Notes under the pieces: generated by a model
What the model was told of the DNA's origin: nothing
What the model saw: the letters and a program-made list of their open reading frames with translations, nothing else
Databases searched by the model: none
Assembly (NCBI GenBank): GCA_963980215.1
Contig: CAXBYZ010000005.1
Coordinates: 1 to 51,406, forward strand
Direction of reading: 5' to 3'
DNA length: 51,406 nucleotides
Source: CAXBYZ01 sp963980215
GTDB lineage: Bacteria; Patescibacteriota; Microgenomatia; UBA1400; CG1-02-47-37
Shown: positions 14,584 to 22,328 of the stretch, one piece after another
How the letters are laid out: each line of letters begins with the position of its first letter
Numbering within the stretch: the first letter of the stretch is position 1
Made by a program: the position numbers and the translations under genes

Positions 14584-15579
14584 ATGCAATACAAAGATAA
14601 ATTGATTGAAACGGCAAAAAAGATGGTGGCTAAGAGTAAGGGGATTTTGGCGGCCGATGAAAGTACAGGAACGATTACCAAGAGACTGGATAGTATTGAA
14701 GTGCCATCAACAGAAGAAAATAGAAGGAAGTATCGAGATTTATTGCTGAGTACTCCTGAAATGGAGAAGTATATAAGTGGGGTGATATTGTTTGATGAAA
14801 CCATGAGGCAGAAAAGCGATTCGGGGGAATTGTTTCCAGAACTTTTATTGAATAAAGGAGTGATCCCGGGAATTAAAGTAGATAAGGGGGCAAAGAATCT
14901 GCCAAATTTTCCTGGAGAGAAAATGACTGAGGGGTTGGATGGATTAAGAGAGAGGTTTGCTGAGTATGTAGAGATGGGGGCCGGATTTTCCAAGTGGAGA
15001 TCGGTAATTGTGATTGGTGATGGAATGCCAACTGAGGAAAGTATTGATGCTAATGTTGACGGTTTAGTAAGATATGCGGCTTTGTCTCAGGAAGCGGGGA
15101 TTGTGCCAATTGTGGAGCCGGAGGTGTTGATGGATGGAAGGCATAGCTTGGAGGAGTGTAAGGAGGTAACCAGTAGAACTTTAAAAAAGTTATTTGCAGA
15201 ATTAAAAAGATACAGAGTTGAGTTTGAGGGTTTGATCTTGAAACCTAATATGATTGTGCCGGGTAAAGATTTCACGGATCAAGATAGTGTTGATGAAGTA
15301 GCCAAAGCTACAGTAGAGTGTTTTAGGGAGAATGTGCCGAGTGAAGTGCCTGGTTGCGTGTTTTTGTCTGGAGGTTTGAGCCCAGATGAAGCTTGTGTTC
15401 GATTGAAGGCAATTAATCAGGTGAGTGATTTGCCTTGGGAGCTAAGCTTTTCTTTTGGGAGAGCTTTGCAAGCAGAAGCCTTGCAAGCTTGGGGAGGCAA
15501 GACAGAAAATAGCCAGCTGATGCAGGAAGTGTTTATTAAGAGAGCTGAAAAAACTTCATTGGCTCGAGATGGTAAGTAA
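14584..15579 (+). CDS. Class I fructose-bisphosphate aldolase
   Basis: This is a Schiff-base (metal-independent) aldolase cleaving or forming fructose 1,6-bisphosphate. Hallmarks: KGILAADESTGTITKRL near residue 19, the FDETMRQ segment near 74, EPEVLMDG near 177 and the Schiff-base lysine in GLILKPNMIVPG near 222. The C-terminal FLSGGLSPDEA and SFSFGRALQ blocks bind phosphate. It resembles the eukaryote-like class I enzymes of about 330-360 residues. AAGGAG (14573-14578) precedes the ATG by five bases. It sits 18 bases after glpX and 2 bases before pgk. Confidence 0.93.
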   Translation: MQYKDKLIETAKKMVAKSKGILAADESTGTITKRLDSIEVPSTEENRRKYRDLLLSTPEMEKYISGVILFDETMRQKSDSGELFPELLLNKGVIPGIKVDKGAKNLPNFPGEKMTEGLDGLRERFAEYVEMGAGFSKWRSVIVIGDGMPTEESIDANVDGLVRYAALSQEAGIVPIVEPEVLMDGRHSLEECKEVTSRTLKKLFAELKRYRVEFEGLILKPNMIVPGKDFTDQDSVDEVAKATVECFRENVPSEVPGCVFLSGGLSPDEACVRLKAINQVSDLPWELSFSFGRALQAEALQAWGGKTENSQLMQEVFIKRAEKTSLARDGK

Positions 15580-15581
15580 AG

Positions 15582-16769
15582 ATGAATAAAAAGACGATTA
15601 GAGATATTGATTTGGCTAAAAAGAAGGTGTTGGTAAGGGTGGATTATAATGTGAGTTTGCTTGATGGGATTAGGGTGGGAGATGATACCCGGATTAGACA
15701 AACTTTACCAACTTTGGAGTACTTGATTGGTAAGGGGTGTAAGCTATTTTTGGTGTCTCATTTAGGTAGACCAAAGGGTGAGTGGATGAAGGAGTTTAGC
15801 TTAAAGCCGGTGGTGGAGCATTTGAGTAAAGTGCTTGGTAAAGAAGTGAGTTTATTTGAAGAAAGAGTGGGGTCTAGTGAGTTGATGAAAAGGGTAAATC
15901 AAACAAAAGAGGCTAGTGTTAATGTGCTGGAAAATATTAGGTATTATCAAGGTGAAGAGACAAACGAAAATGAGTTTGCCAAGAAACTGGCTAGTGTGGC
16001 TGAGGTCTATGTAAATGATGCTTTTGGGGTAGATCATCGAGCTCATGCTTCAACGGTGGGGGTGAGTAAGTACTTGCCGGCGGTGGCCGGATTTTTATTG
16101 GAGAAAGAGGCAGATATTATTGGTAAGGCGATTGAGAAGCCAAAGAAACCGATGGTGGCGATTATTGGGGGAGCTAAAGCAGAGACAAAAATAACTTTAA
16201 TTGATCGATTGTTGGAGAAAGCGGATACTTTGATAGTTGGTGGTGGGGTGGCCAATACCTTTTTGAAGGCTTTTGGTTATGAAGTGGGCAACTCTTTGGT
16301 AGATGATGAGATGGTGGAGTTGGCTAAAAAATTGTTTTGGAAAGCCTCTCGAAGCCAGACCAGAATGTTGCTGCCAACTGATGTAGTTTTGGGTGATATA
16401 GAAAAAAATATACATAGTGGGGTGGTTTTAAGTGAGAAAATGCCAAAAGGGATGCAGGCTTTGGATATTGGCCCAAGAACTCAAGCAGAGTTTGGAACGG
16501 CAATTGCTGGAGCTTCAACTATTATCTGGAACGGGCCGATGGGGGTGTATGAGGATAGTCGGTATGTGACGGGGACAGATTTTGTTTATCATGCGATTGC
16601 TGAGAATAAAGATAGTTTATCTATTGTAGGCGGGGGAGACACCTTGGCGGCTTTGAAAGAGAAAGATTATTTGAAAACAATCGATCATGTTTCGACTGGA
16701 GGGGGGGCGATGTTGGAGTTTATTGAGAGAGGAACTTTGCCGGGGATTGAGGCGTTGCTGAGTAAATAG
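15582..16769 (+). CDS. pgk: Phosphoglycerate kinase
   Basis: This catalyses 1,3-bisphosphoglycerate + ADP to 3-phosphoglycerate + ATP. It has the N-terminal KKVLVRVDYNV motif (residues 14-24), DDTRIRQTLPTLEYL, the SHLGRPKG loop, VYVNDAFGVDHRAHAS near 145, the nucleotide-site GGAKAETKI near 202 (usual form GGAKVSDKI), NGPMGVYED near 312 and the SIVGGGDTLAAL...STGGGAMLEF C-terminal nucleotide loop. Length 395 is standard. It is the last gene of the glpX-fba-pgk operon. Confidence 0.97.
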   Translation: MNKKTIRDIDLAKKKVLVRVDYNVSLLDGIRVGDDTRIRQTLPTLEYLIGKGCKLFLVSHLGRPKGEWMKEFSLKPVVEHLSKVLGKEVSLFEERVGSSELMKRVNQTKEASVNVLENIRYYQGEETNENEFAKKLASVAEVYVNDAFGVDHRAHASTVGVSKYLPAVAGFLLEKEADIIGKAIEKPKKPMVAIIGGAKAETKITLIDRLLEKADTLIVGGGVANTFLKAFGYEVGNSLVDDEMVELAKKLFWKASRSQTRMLLPTDVVLGDIEKNIHSGVVLSEKMPKGMQALDIGPRTQAEFGTAIAGASTIIWNGPMGVYEDSRYVTGTDFVYHAIAENKDSLSIVGGGDTLAALKEKDYLKTIDHVSTGGGAMLEFIERGTLPGIEALLSK

Positions 16770-16783
16770 GGATGTGGTAAACT
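16755..16783 (+). promoter_or_regulatory. Promoter of rrf2-suf operon
   Basis: TTGCTG (16755-16760), 17 bases, TAAACT (16778-16783), overlapping the end of pgk. Just downstream AACTCC (16780-16785) can pair with GGAGTT (16799-16804), which contains part of the Shine-Dalgarno of the regulator gene. This would be relevant only if transcription starts far enough upstream. Confidence 0.6.
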
Positions 16784-16804
16784 CCGACTATAAAAGGAGG
16801 AGTT

Positions 16805-17197
16805 ATGTTAAAGATTTCTAGAGAAGTAGAGTTGGGTTTGCTGTTGGTGGTGGAGTTGGCTCGAAAGCCAAAACAAATACTTAGTTTAAAGGAGTGGGCG
16901 GAGAAGAGAGGTTTGCCATATCGATTTTTGAGTAAAGTGGCAGTGAAGCTAAAGAAAGCCAAGATATTGATCAGCAAAGAAGGGAGAGCTGGTGGTTATC
17001 TGTTGGCGAAAACGGCTAGTAAGATTAAGGTTGGGGAGGTGGTGAGGGTTTTTCAAGGTCCAGTGAAGGCGGTTAGGTGTTTGTCTGGGGGGAAGTGTGG
17101 CTGTGAAAGTTTTTGTGGGCATAAAGATTTGATGGAGAGTTTGAGCTTGGTAGTGGAAAAACAACTTGATAAAGTGAGCGTTAAAGACCTATGTTGA
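16805..17197 (+). CDS. Rrf2/IscR-type iron-sulfur-responsive repressor
   Basis: This is a winged-helix regulator of the Rrf2 family, probably controlling the suf genes directly downstream. The N-terminal helix-turn-helix covers about residues 1-60 and the wing has KEGRAGGYLLAK near 59-69. The cluster-binding region carries Cys92, Cys98, Cys100 and Cys104 followed by His106. IscR uses Cys92, Cys98, Cys104 and His107, so the spacing is nearly identical and an Fe-S cofactor is likely. It ends DLC with a further Cys. It overlaps sufC by 7 bases, making it the first cistron of the SUF operon and probably autoregulatory. Confidence 0.87.
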   Translation: MLKISREVELGLLLVVELARKPKQILSLKEWAEKRGLPYRFLSKVAVKLKKAKILISKEGRAGGYLLAKTASKIKVGEVVRVFQGPVKAVRCLSGGKCGCESFCGHKDLMESLSLVVEKQLDKVSVKDLC

Positions 17198-17943
17198 TAG
17201 TTGATAATTTGGAGGTGAAAGTTGATAGGAAGAAAATTCTACAAGGACTGTCCTTGAAGGTGAATCTAGGGGAAGTAGTAGCGGTGATGGGTCCTAATGG
17301 ATCGGGAAAGAGCACCTTGGCATATAGTTTAATGGGAGATTCAAAGTATGAAGTAACTGGGGGGAAAGTAAAGTTTGAGGGCGAGGATCTATTGAGACTA
17401 TCTATAGACGAGAGAGCCAGAAAAGGAGTGTTTTTGGGTTGGCAAAATCCGGTGACGGTTAAGGGAGTGACGGTGGAGCAGATGCTTCGGGTGGTGAAGA
17501 TGAATTGCCGGTGTGAAGTTTGTAAGAAGGATAAAAAATGCATGAATTTTAGCCAATTTAGGGAGTATTTAGAGCAAAAAGCATTTTGGTTAAAGATGGA
17601 TAATAAATACTTAAGAAGAGGGGTAAATGAGGGTTTTTCTGGGGGAGAAAAAAAGAAGTTGGAGATTTTGCAGATGATGGTTTTGGAGCCAAAGTTGGCG
17701 GTTTTGGATGAGACAGACTCGGGGCTTGATATTGATGCTTTAAGAGTAGTGGCTAAGGGAATAAATAAGTGCAAGCAAGATAATCCAAAAATGGGAGTGT
17801 TGCTAATTACTCATTATCAGCGGATTTTAAAGTACATTAAGCCAGATAGAGTATTGATTGTAAAAGCTGGAAGGGTGATAAAGGAAGGGGATTATAATTT
17901 GGTAAATAAATTGGAGAAAGAGGGATATGAAGGGATTAAGTGA
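17191..17943 (+). CDS. sufC: SufC, ATPase of the SUF scaffold complex
   Basis: This is the ABC-type ATPase that drives cluster assembly on SufB. Walker A is GPNGSGKST near residue 34, signature FSGGEKKKLEILQMM near 149, Walker B LAVLDETDSGLDIDAL near 170 and the switch His in LLITHYQRILKYIKPD near 208. All match SufC rather than transport ATPases. The helical region after the Q-loop (FLGWQNPVTVKGV) contains an unusual cluster Cys106, Cys108, Cys111 and Cys117 (CRCEVCKKDKKC), absent in E. coli SufC. It overlaps sufB by 17 bases. Confidence 0.95.
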   Translation: MLIVDNLEVKVDRKKILQGLSLKVNLGEVVAVMGPNGSGKSTLAYSLMGDSKYEVTGGKVKFEGEDLLRLSIDERARKGVFLGWQNPVTVKGVTVEQMLRVVKMNCRCEVCKKDKKCMNFSQFREYLEQKAFWLKMDNKYLRRGVNEGFSGGEKKKLEILQMMVLEPKLAVLDETDSGLDIDALRVVAKGINKCKQDNPKMGVLLITHYQRILKYIKPDRVLIVKAGRVIKEGDYNLVNKLEKEGYEGIK

Positions 17944-19252
17944 GCAAGTGATTAGGCAGATTAGCAAAAAGAAAGATGAACCTTTATGGATGCTTGATAA
18001 GCGCTTGAAGGCTTATAAAATATTTATAGAAAAATCTATGCCAAGCTGGGGGGCGGATTTGTCTGGAATTGATTTTAATAGTTATGATTATTTTAAGGAA
18101 CCGGAGGTGTATAGAAAAAAGAAGTGGTCTGAGGTGCCTAAAAAGACTAAGGAAGTTTATGAAAAACTAGGGATTCCAGAAGTGGAAAGAAAGATGCTTT
18201 CTGGAGTAGGGGCGCAGTGGGATAGTGGAGTAGTTTATCAGAGTTTGAAGAAAAAATTGTCTGACCAAGGGGTGATTTTCTGTGACATGGATGAGGCGGT
18301 AACAAAGTATCCGGAAATGGTAAAAAAATATTTTATGACTAAGGTGGTTAATGCCTCTAATAATAAGTTTTCGGCCTTACATGGAGCGGTGTGGTCGGGG
18401 GGTAGTTTTGTTTATGTGCCCAAAGGAGTGAAAGTGATTGAGCCACTCCAAGCTTATTTTTTTATGAACTTAAAATCCGGAGGACAGTTTGAACATACTA
18501 TGATAATCTGCGAAGAAGAGTCGAGTTTGGAGTTTATTGAGGGCTGTAGTGCGCCTCGTTATGCCCAAGAGTCTCTTCATGTGGGTTGCGTGGAGATTTT
18601 GGTGGGTAAGAGAGCAAAGGTAAGATACTCGACAGTACAGAATTGGAGCAAGGATGTGTATAACTTGCCGACCAAAAGAGCGATTGTGGAAGAGGGTGGG
18701 GTGATGGAGTGGATTTCTGGGTCTTTGGGTTCAAGAACAACTATGGTTTATCCAGCTAGTATTTTGGTGGGTAAAGGGTCTAGAGCTGACCATTTGAATT
18801 TGAGTTTAGCTAGTAAGGGGCAGGAGATAGATTCCGGAGGCAAAGCAATTCATGTGGCACCTGAAACAACTTCAAATATGATAGCTAAATCGATCTCCAA
18901 AGACGGAGGTAAGGCTACCTACAGAGGTTTAGTGAAGATACTTAAGGGAGCTTGTGATAGCAAAACTAATGTAAGTTGTGATGCTTTGATTTTGGACAAG
19001 GAGTCTAAGTCACACACATTTCCACATATGGAGATTGATGAGGATGAGGTAGTGGCTTTGCATGAAGCCAAGACGGGAAAGATTGCTGAAGAAGAGTTAA
19101 CTTATCTGATGAGCAGAGGAATTAGTGAGGCGGAAGCAATGGCGATGATTGTGAATGGATTTATGGAGCCGATTGTGAAGAAGTTACCACTTGAGTATGC
19201 GGTGGAGATGAATCGACTGATAGAATTAGAAATGGAAGGAAGTGTAGGATAA
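17927..19252 (+). CDS. sufB: SufB, Fe-S cluster scaffold
   Basis: This is the right-handed beta-helix scaffold protein of the SUF system. Characteristic stretches include PSWGADLSGIDFNSYDYF near residue 39, SALHGAVWSGGSFVYVPKGVKV near 145, EGCSAPRYAQESLHVGCVEI near 205 (Cys-containing), NLPTKRAIVEEGGVMEWISG and the SHTFPHMEIDEDEVVALHEAKTGKI C-terminus. The length (441) is close to the usual 460-480. SufD, its normal heterodimer partner, is not in the operon, so this SufB may work as a homodimer with SufC or the partner may be elsewhere. Confidence 0.96.
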   Translation: MKGLSEQVIRQISKKKDEPLWMLDKRLKAYKIFIEKSMPSWGADLSGIDFNSYDYFKEPEVYRKKKWSEVPKKTKEVYEKLGIPEVERKMLSGVGAQWDSGVVYQSLKKKLSDQGVIFCDMDEAVTKYPEMVKKYFMTKVVNASNNKFSALHGAVWSGGSFVYVPKGVKVIEPLQAYFFMNLKSGGQFEHTMIICEEESSLEFIEGCSAPRYAQESLHVGCVEILVGKRAKVRYSTVQNWSKDVYNLPTKRAIVEEGGVMEWISGSLGSRTTMVYPASILVGKGSRADHLNLSLASKGQEIDSGGKAIHVAPETTSNMIAKSISKDGGKATYRGLVKILKGACDSKTNVSCDALILDKESKSHTFPHMEIDEDEVVALHEAKTGKIAEEELTYLMSRGISEAEAMAMIVNGFMEPIVKKLPLEYAVEMNRLIELEMEGSVG

Positions 19253-19256
19253 AAAT

Positions 19257-20480
19257 ATGCTAAAAGTAGATAAGATAAAAAAAGATTTTGTGATTTTGGA
19301 GAAGCAGATAAATGGCAAGCGATTGGTGTACTTGGATAGTGCGGCCACAACTCAAAAACCAAGACAGGTGATCGAGGCAATGAAAAAGTACTACGAGAAT
19401 CATAATGCTAATGTGCATCGGGGAATCCACCAATTATCTGAAGAGGCGAGCCAGATGTATGAAGAATCAAGAAGGGTAGTAGCGGAGTTTATTGGGGCGA
19501 AAAGTGATGAGCTGGTCTTTGTGCGAAATGCGACCGAAGGAATTAATTTGGTGGCCTGGGCTTGGGCCTTTGTTAACCTAAAAAAAGGCGATGAGGTATT
19601 AACGACTGAGATGGAGCATCATGCTAACTTGGTGCCGTGGCAACAAGTGTGTAGGCGATTGGGAGCAAAGTTGGTGGTGGCAGGAGTGACAGATGAAGGA
19701 GTTTTGGATATGAAGGATTTTAGGAAAAAACTTAGTAAGAAAACAAAGTTGGTGGCGGTAACTCAGGTTTCAAATACTACCGGAGTGATTAATCCGGTAG
19801 AAGAGATAATTAAGGTAGCCAAACAAGTGGAGGCTAGGGTCTTGATTGATGCAGCTCAAAGCGTGCAACACTTGGGAGTAGATGTGAAAAAACTGAAAAG
19901 TGATTTTTTGGTGTTTTCGGGGCACAAGATGATGGCTGGAATGGGGATTGGGGGAGTGTACTTGAAAAAAGAGGTGCAACGAGAGATGGGAGTGTTTCTA
20001 ACCGGTGGGGGTATGATTAGCGAAGTTTATAAAGATAGAGCCGTGTGGGCAAGGGGAGTGGACAAGTGGGAGGCAGGCACACCTAGTGTAGCCGGGGCAG
20101 TTGGTTTGGCTGAAGCGGTGAAGTATCATCAAAACTTGGGGATGGAAGAGATTAGACGACACGAAGAAGAGTTAATGAGCTATGCCATAAAACGATTGGT
20201 AGAGATAAAAGAAGTGAAGTTGGTGGGGCCAAAGGATGTTAAAAATAGGAGTGGGGTGGTGAGTTTTGTTTATGACAAGGTTCATGCTCATGATGTGGCT
20301 GAGGTTTTAAATAGTGAAGGGATTGCGGTTCGAAGCGGACATCACTGCACCATGCCTTTGCATCAACGGTTGGGTTTGGTGGCGACCACTAGGGTTAGTT
20401 TTTATGTGTATAACGATAAAAAGGATGTGGATAGATTGATTGAGGGATTAGAAAAAGTGAAAGGAGTATTCATAAAATAA
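19257..20480 (+). CDS. sufS: SufS-type cysteine desulfurase
   Basis: This is a PLP-dependent group II cysteine desulfurase that supplies sulfur for clusters. Features: YLDSAATTQKPRQVIEAM near residue 25, NANVHRGIHQLSEEAS near 52, TTEMEHHANLVPWQ near 119, the PLP-Lys in VFSGHKMMAGMGIGGVYLKKE near 220, and the catalytic Cys in AVRSGHHCTMPLHQRLG near 363. The short loop after that Cys is of SufS type. It starts 4 bases after sufB. It is the last gene before a 135-bp structured repeat. Confidence 0.96.
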   Translation: MLKVDKIKKDFVILEKQINGKRLVYLDSAATTQKPRQVIEAMKKYYENHNANVHRGIHQLSEEASQMYEESRRVVAEFIGAKSDELVFVRNATEGINLVAWAWAFVNLKKGDEVLTTEMEHHANLVPWQQVCRRLGAKLVVAGVTDEGVLDMKDFRKKLSKKTKLVAVTQVSNTTGVINPVEEIIKVAKQVEARVLIDAAQSVQHLGVDVKKLKSDFLVFSGHKMMAGMGIGGVYLKKEVQREMGVFLTGGGMISEVYKDRAVWARGVDKWEAGTPSVAGAVGLAEAVKYHQNLGMEEIRRHEEELMSYAIKRLVEIKEVKLVGPKDVKNRSGVVSFVYDKVHAHDVAEVLNSEGIAVRSGHHCTMPLHQRLGLVATTRVSFYVYNDKKDVDRLIEGLEKVKGVFIK

Positions 20481-20503
20481 TTATCAATTTTTTTAATTTC
20501 AAA

Positions 20504-20639
20504 TTTCGTCAACCAGTTTTTTCAGGAAACACGTTCGTTCAGCCAGCGCTGAACGCCGTTCGGTCTCGTTTCAATTTTCCGACTAGAGTCGGAACCATGC
20601 AAATTGAAACTTCGAGAGTTCCTGAAAAAAGATTGACTG
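20504..20639. repeat. 136-bp multi-hairpin element, copy B
   Basis: It occupies the gap between sufS and the sufU-like gene. It begins TTTCGTC. The outer arms TTTTTTCAGGAA (20517-20528) and TTCCTGAAAAAA (20619-20630) pair perfectly. Inside are CGTTCAGC/GCTGAACG (20536-20555) and GTTTCAATTT/AAATTGAAAC (20568-20610), which encloses TTCCGACT/AGTCGGAA (20577-20594). It ends GATTGACTG. A possible -35 (TTGACT, 20633-20638) lies in its right end. It matches copy A in length, ends and order of hairpins. Confidence 0.75.
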
Positions 20640-20667
20640 TATTTTCATTTAATAAATTATTTGTGTT

Positions 20668-21051
20668 ATGGATATATATAGACAAGAAATACTAGATCAT
20701 TTTAAGAATCCAAGAAATTTTGGTGATGTATCTAAAATGGATAGGGTAGCAGAAGAGATAAATGCCAGCTGTGGAGATAGGATAAAATTGGGGGTGAAGT
20801 TGAAAAAATTCGAGGTTACGAACCTCGAATATATTTCCGAAGTTTGTTTTTCGGGAGAGGGTTGTGCTGTTTGTATGGCGGCAACTAGCATGTTGACCGA
20901 GATGTTAAAGAATAAGAGTTTGAAAGAAGCGATGAAAATTGACCAAAAAAAGATGATTGAACAATTAGGGATCAAGATTAGTTCAGCTAGAATTAAATGT
21001 GCTACACTAGGGCTAGAAGTATGGCAAAAATTACAAAAAAATCTAATTTAG
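20668..21051 (+). CDS. sufU: SufU/NifU-type Fe-S assembly protein
   Basis: This is an IscU-superfamily protein, SufU-like, that relays sulfur or holds nascent clusters. The three metal-site Cys are in NASCGD (near residue 34), EGCAVCMAATSML (near 70) and RIKCATL (near 110). The N-terminus MDIYRQEILDHFKNPRNFG is typical. Between the KLGVKLKK and EVCFSGEGC strands the protein is about six or seven residues longer than usual. That extra hairpin is FEVTNLE, encoded by an exact copy of the 21-bp palindrome. It overlaps the DUF1858 gene by 31 bases. Confidence 0.9.
   Translation: MDIYRQEILDHFKNPRNFGDVSKMDRVAEEINASCGDRIKLGVKLKKFEVTNLEYISEVCFSGEGCAVCMAATSMLTEMLKNKSLKEAMKIDQKKMIEQLGIKISSARIKCATLGLEVWQKLQKNLI
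20809..20829. repeat. 21-bp palindrome (TTCGAGG family) inside sufU
   Basis: Arms TTCGAGGTT and AACCTCGAA around ACG; flanking A/T extends the stem to 10 bp. It is read in frame as FEVTNLE at a surface beta-hairpin position. One of six identical copies in the window. Confidence 0.95.
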
Positions 21052-21236
21052 GAGAGTTGGTTCAAGCTTATCCAAAAGCAGGGCGGGTGTTGATGGAGGA
21101 TTATGGTTTGCATTGCGTGGGTTGTGTGGCAGCTAGGTTTGATACTCTAGAAGAAGGGATGAAGATTCATGGTTATGATGATAAGGAGATTGAAAAAATG
21201 ATAAACAAGCTACAAAAACTAGTGGAGGAGAAATGA
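21021..21236 (+). CDS. DUF1858 redox-disulfide protein
   Basis: This is a small DUF1858 (hybrid-cluster-associated disulfide) domain protein. The conserved core is LGELVQAYPKAGRVLMEDYGLHCVGCVAARFDTLEEGMKIHGY, of which the CVGC pair is the presumed redox site. The ATG at 21021 is preferred over 20997 because the domain starts soon after it. It lies between sufU (31-base overlap) and a flavoprotein (4-base overlap), so it may pass electrons or sulfur in cluster assembly; this role is inferred from context only. Confidence 0.8.
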   Translation: MAKITKKSNLGELVQAYPKAGRVLMEDYGLHCVGCVAARFDTLEEGMKIHGYDDKEIEKMINKLQKLVEEK

Positions 21237-21958
21237 ATAAACCACAACAATTTAAAGCCAAAGTGAGTGAACATATTTTGATTAATGAGGCGTTTCAGTA
21301 TATACAACTAGAGTTGTTGGAGCCATATAGAATGGCTTTTGAGGCCGGTCAGTTTGTATCTATAGACATTGGAGGAGGGGAGAGAAGAAGTTACTCGATT
21401 GCTTCAGCACCGGTAAATAATCATGGTGTAGAGATTTGTGTGGATGTGACTCCAGGAGGGAAGGGTTCTCACTTTCTTAAAGGTTTAAAACCTGGAGATG
21501 AGGTTAATTTTTTGGGACCGATGGGCCAGTTGGTTGTTGCCCCGCAAAGCTTAGCCGCGGAGCTAGTAGAAAAAAAATTATTGCTGGTGGCGACTGGCTC
21601 TGGAATTGCTCCATTTAGAAGTATGATCTTGGATCTTCTTGAGGAAAGAGAGGATAAAAGAGAAATAAGGCTGTATTGGGGATTAAGGAGCGTGAGTGAT
21701 ATGTTTTGGGTAGAGGACTTTAGGAGGTTGCATAAATTTCATGATAATTTTGATTTTACGATGTGTTTGAGTAAGCCACCTAAACATTGGCCCTTGAATG
21801 CTGGCCACGTAACTGAGTTGATAGATCAAGATATTAAGTTTGATGCTAACTGGGGAGTGTATTTGTGTGGGAATCAGCACATGATTAAGGATGTTTCTTC
21901 TTTGGTTGAAGGCAAAGGAGTACCAAAAGAGCAGGTTCATTTTGAGAGGTTTTTTTAA
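21233..21958 (+). CDS. FNR-type FAD/NAD(P)H oxidoreductase
   Basis: This is a ferredoxin-NADP reductase-like flavoprotein. The FAD domain has RRSYSIASAP near residue 49 (RxYS motif) and GGKGSHFL near 77. The NAD(P) domain has LLVATGSGIAPFRSM near 120 and the terminal WGVYLCGNQHMIKDV near 203. It lacks the C-terminal Cys cluster found in hydrogenase gamma and PyrK subunits. It is the last gene of the suf run. It could reduce the SUF proteins or act as the missing NAD(P)H module of the hydrogenase; the sequence does not decide. A 125-base gap follows. Confidence 0.85.
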   Translation: MNKPQQFKAKVSEHILINEAFQYIQLELLEPYRMAFEAGQFVSIDIGGGERRSYSIASAPVNNHGVEICVDVTPGGKGSHFLKGLKPGDEVNFLGPMGQLVVAPQSLAAELVEKKLLLVATGSGIAPFRSMILDLLEEREDKREIRLYWGLRSVSDMFWVEDFRRLHKFHDNFDFTMCLSKPPKHWPLNAGHVTELIDQDIKFDANWGVYLCGNQHMIKDVSSLVEGKGVPKEQVHFERFF

Positions 21959-22083
21959 AGTATCCCATAATATTCTTGAGGAGTTCCTCTTGACAAGGTA
22001 AATCAAACTACTCTATGCTACCTCTGTAGTTAATAACTGCCCAAAATGAATGACTACAACTATTAATAAGGAGGTGAGCAAAA

Positions 22084-22281
22084 ATGGCTTTTTCATACAC
22101 AAACAAGAAGGGTGTAACCTACTATCTTCACTTTAAAGATGTAACTTTACGTGGAGGTAAGCAACAAAGAATTTATTTCTTCGCTCGTGACGTACGAGAT
22201 GGTTCCTTAGACGAAGTTCCTGAGGGAATGATGGTTATGGAAACTGAAAGAACAGGCATGCCTGTTCTTAAGAAAAAATAA
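22084..22281 (+). CDS. Small conserved-looking 65-residue protein
   Basis: I do not recognise a characterised family. The protein is basic, aromatic-rich and begins MAFSYTNKKGVTYYLHFKDV, with alternating residues suggesting a small beta-sheet. It is set up for strong expression: AAGGAGGTGA lies just upstream, it is monocistronic, and a good terminator follows. The last codons overlap a perfect 22-bp palindrome encoding part of TERTGMPVLK. It has more balanced codon usage than its neighbours, consistent with high expression. Confidence 0.7.
   Translation: MAFSYTNKKGVTYYLHFKDVTLRGGKQQRIYFFARDVRDGSLDEVPEGMMVMETERTGMPVLKKK
22248..22269. repeat. Perfect 22-bp palindrome in the 65-residue gene
   Basis: AAGAACAGGCA followed directly by TGCCTGTTCTT, with no loop. 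It lies within the last codons, upstream of the terminator. Confidence 0.85.
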
Positions 22282-22300
22282 ACTTTTAGTTTATACTTTA

Positions 22301-22328
22301 AAACCAGCTCTTAATCGGGCTGGTTTTT
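22301..22328 (+). terminator. Rho-independent terminator
   Basis: AAACCAGC (22301-22308) and GCTGGTTT (22319-22326) form an 8-bp stem with a 10-base loop, followed by T-rich sequence. The convergent glycosyltransferase gene ends at its right edge, so it may serve both strands. Confidence 0.85.

Noticed and set aside
20481..20667. Small RNA gene such as 6S or tmRNA between sufS and sufU
   Set aside because: The structure recurs at 12909-13043 in another setting and lacks known ncRNA signatures; better called a repeat.
21233..21958. Hydrogenase gamma subunit
   Set aside because: It has the FAD and NAD(P) domains but not the C-terminal 2Fe-2S Cys motif and is nearly 8 kb from the hydrogenase genes.
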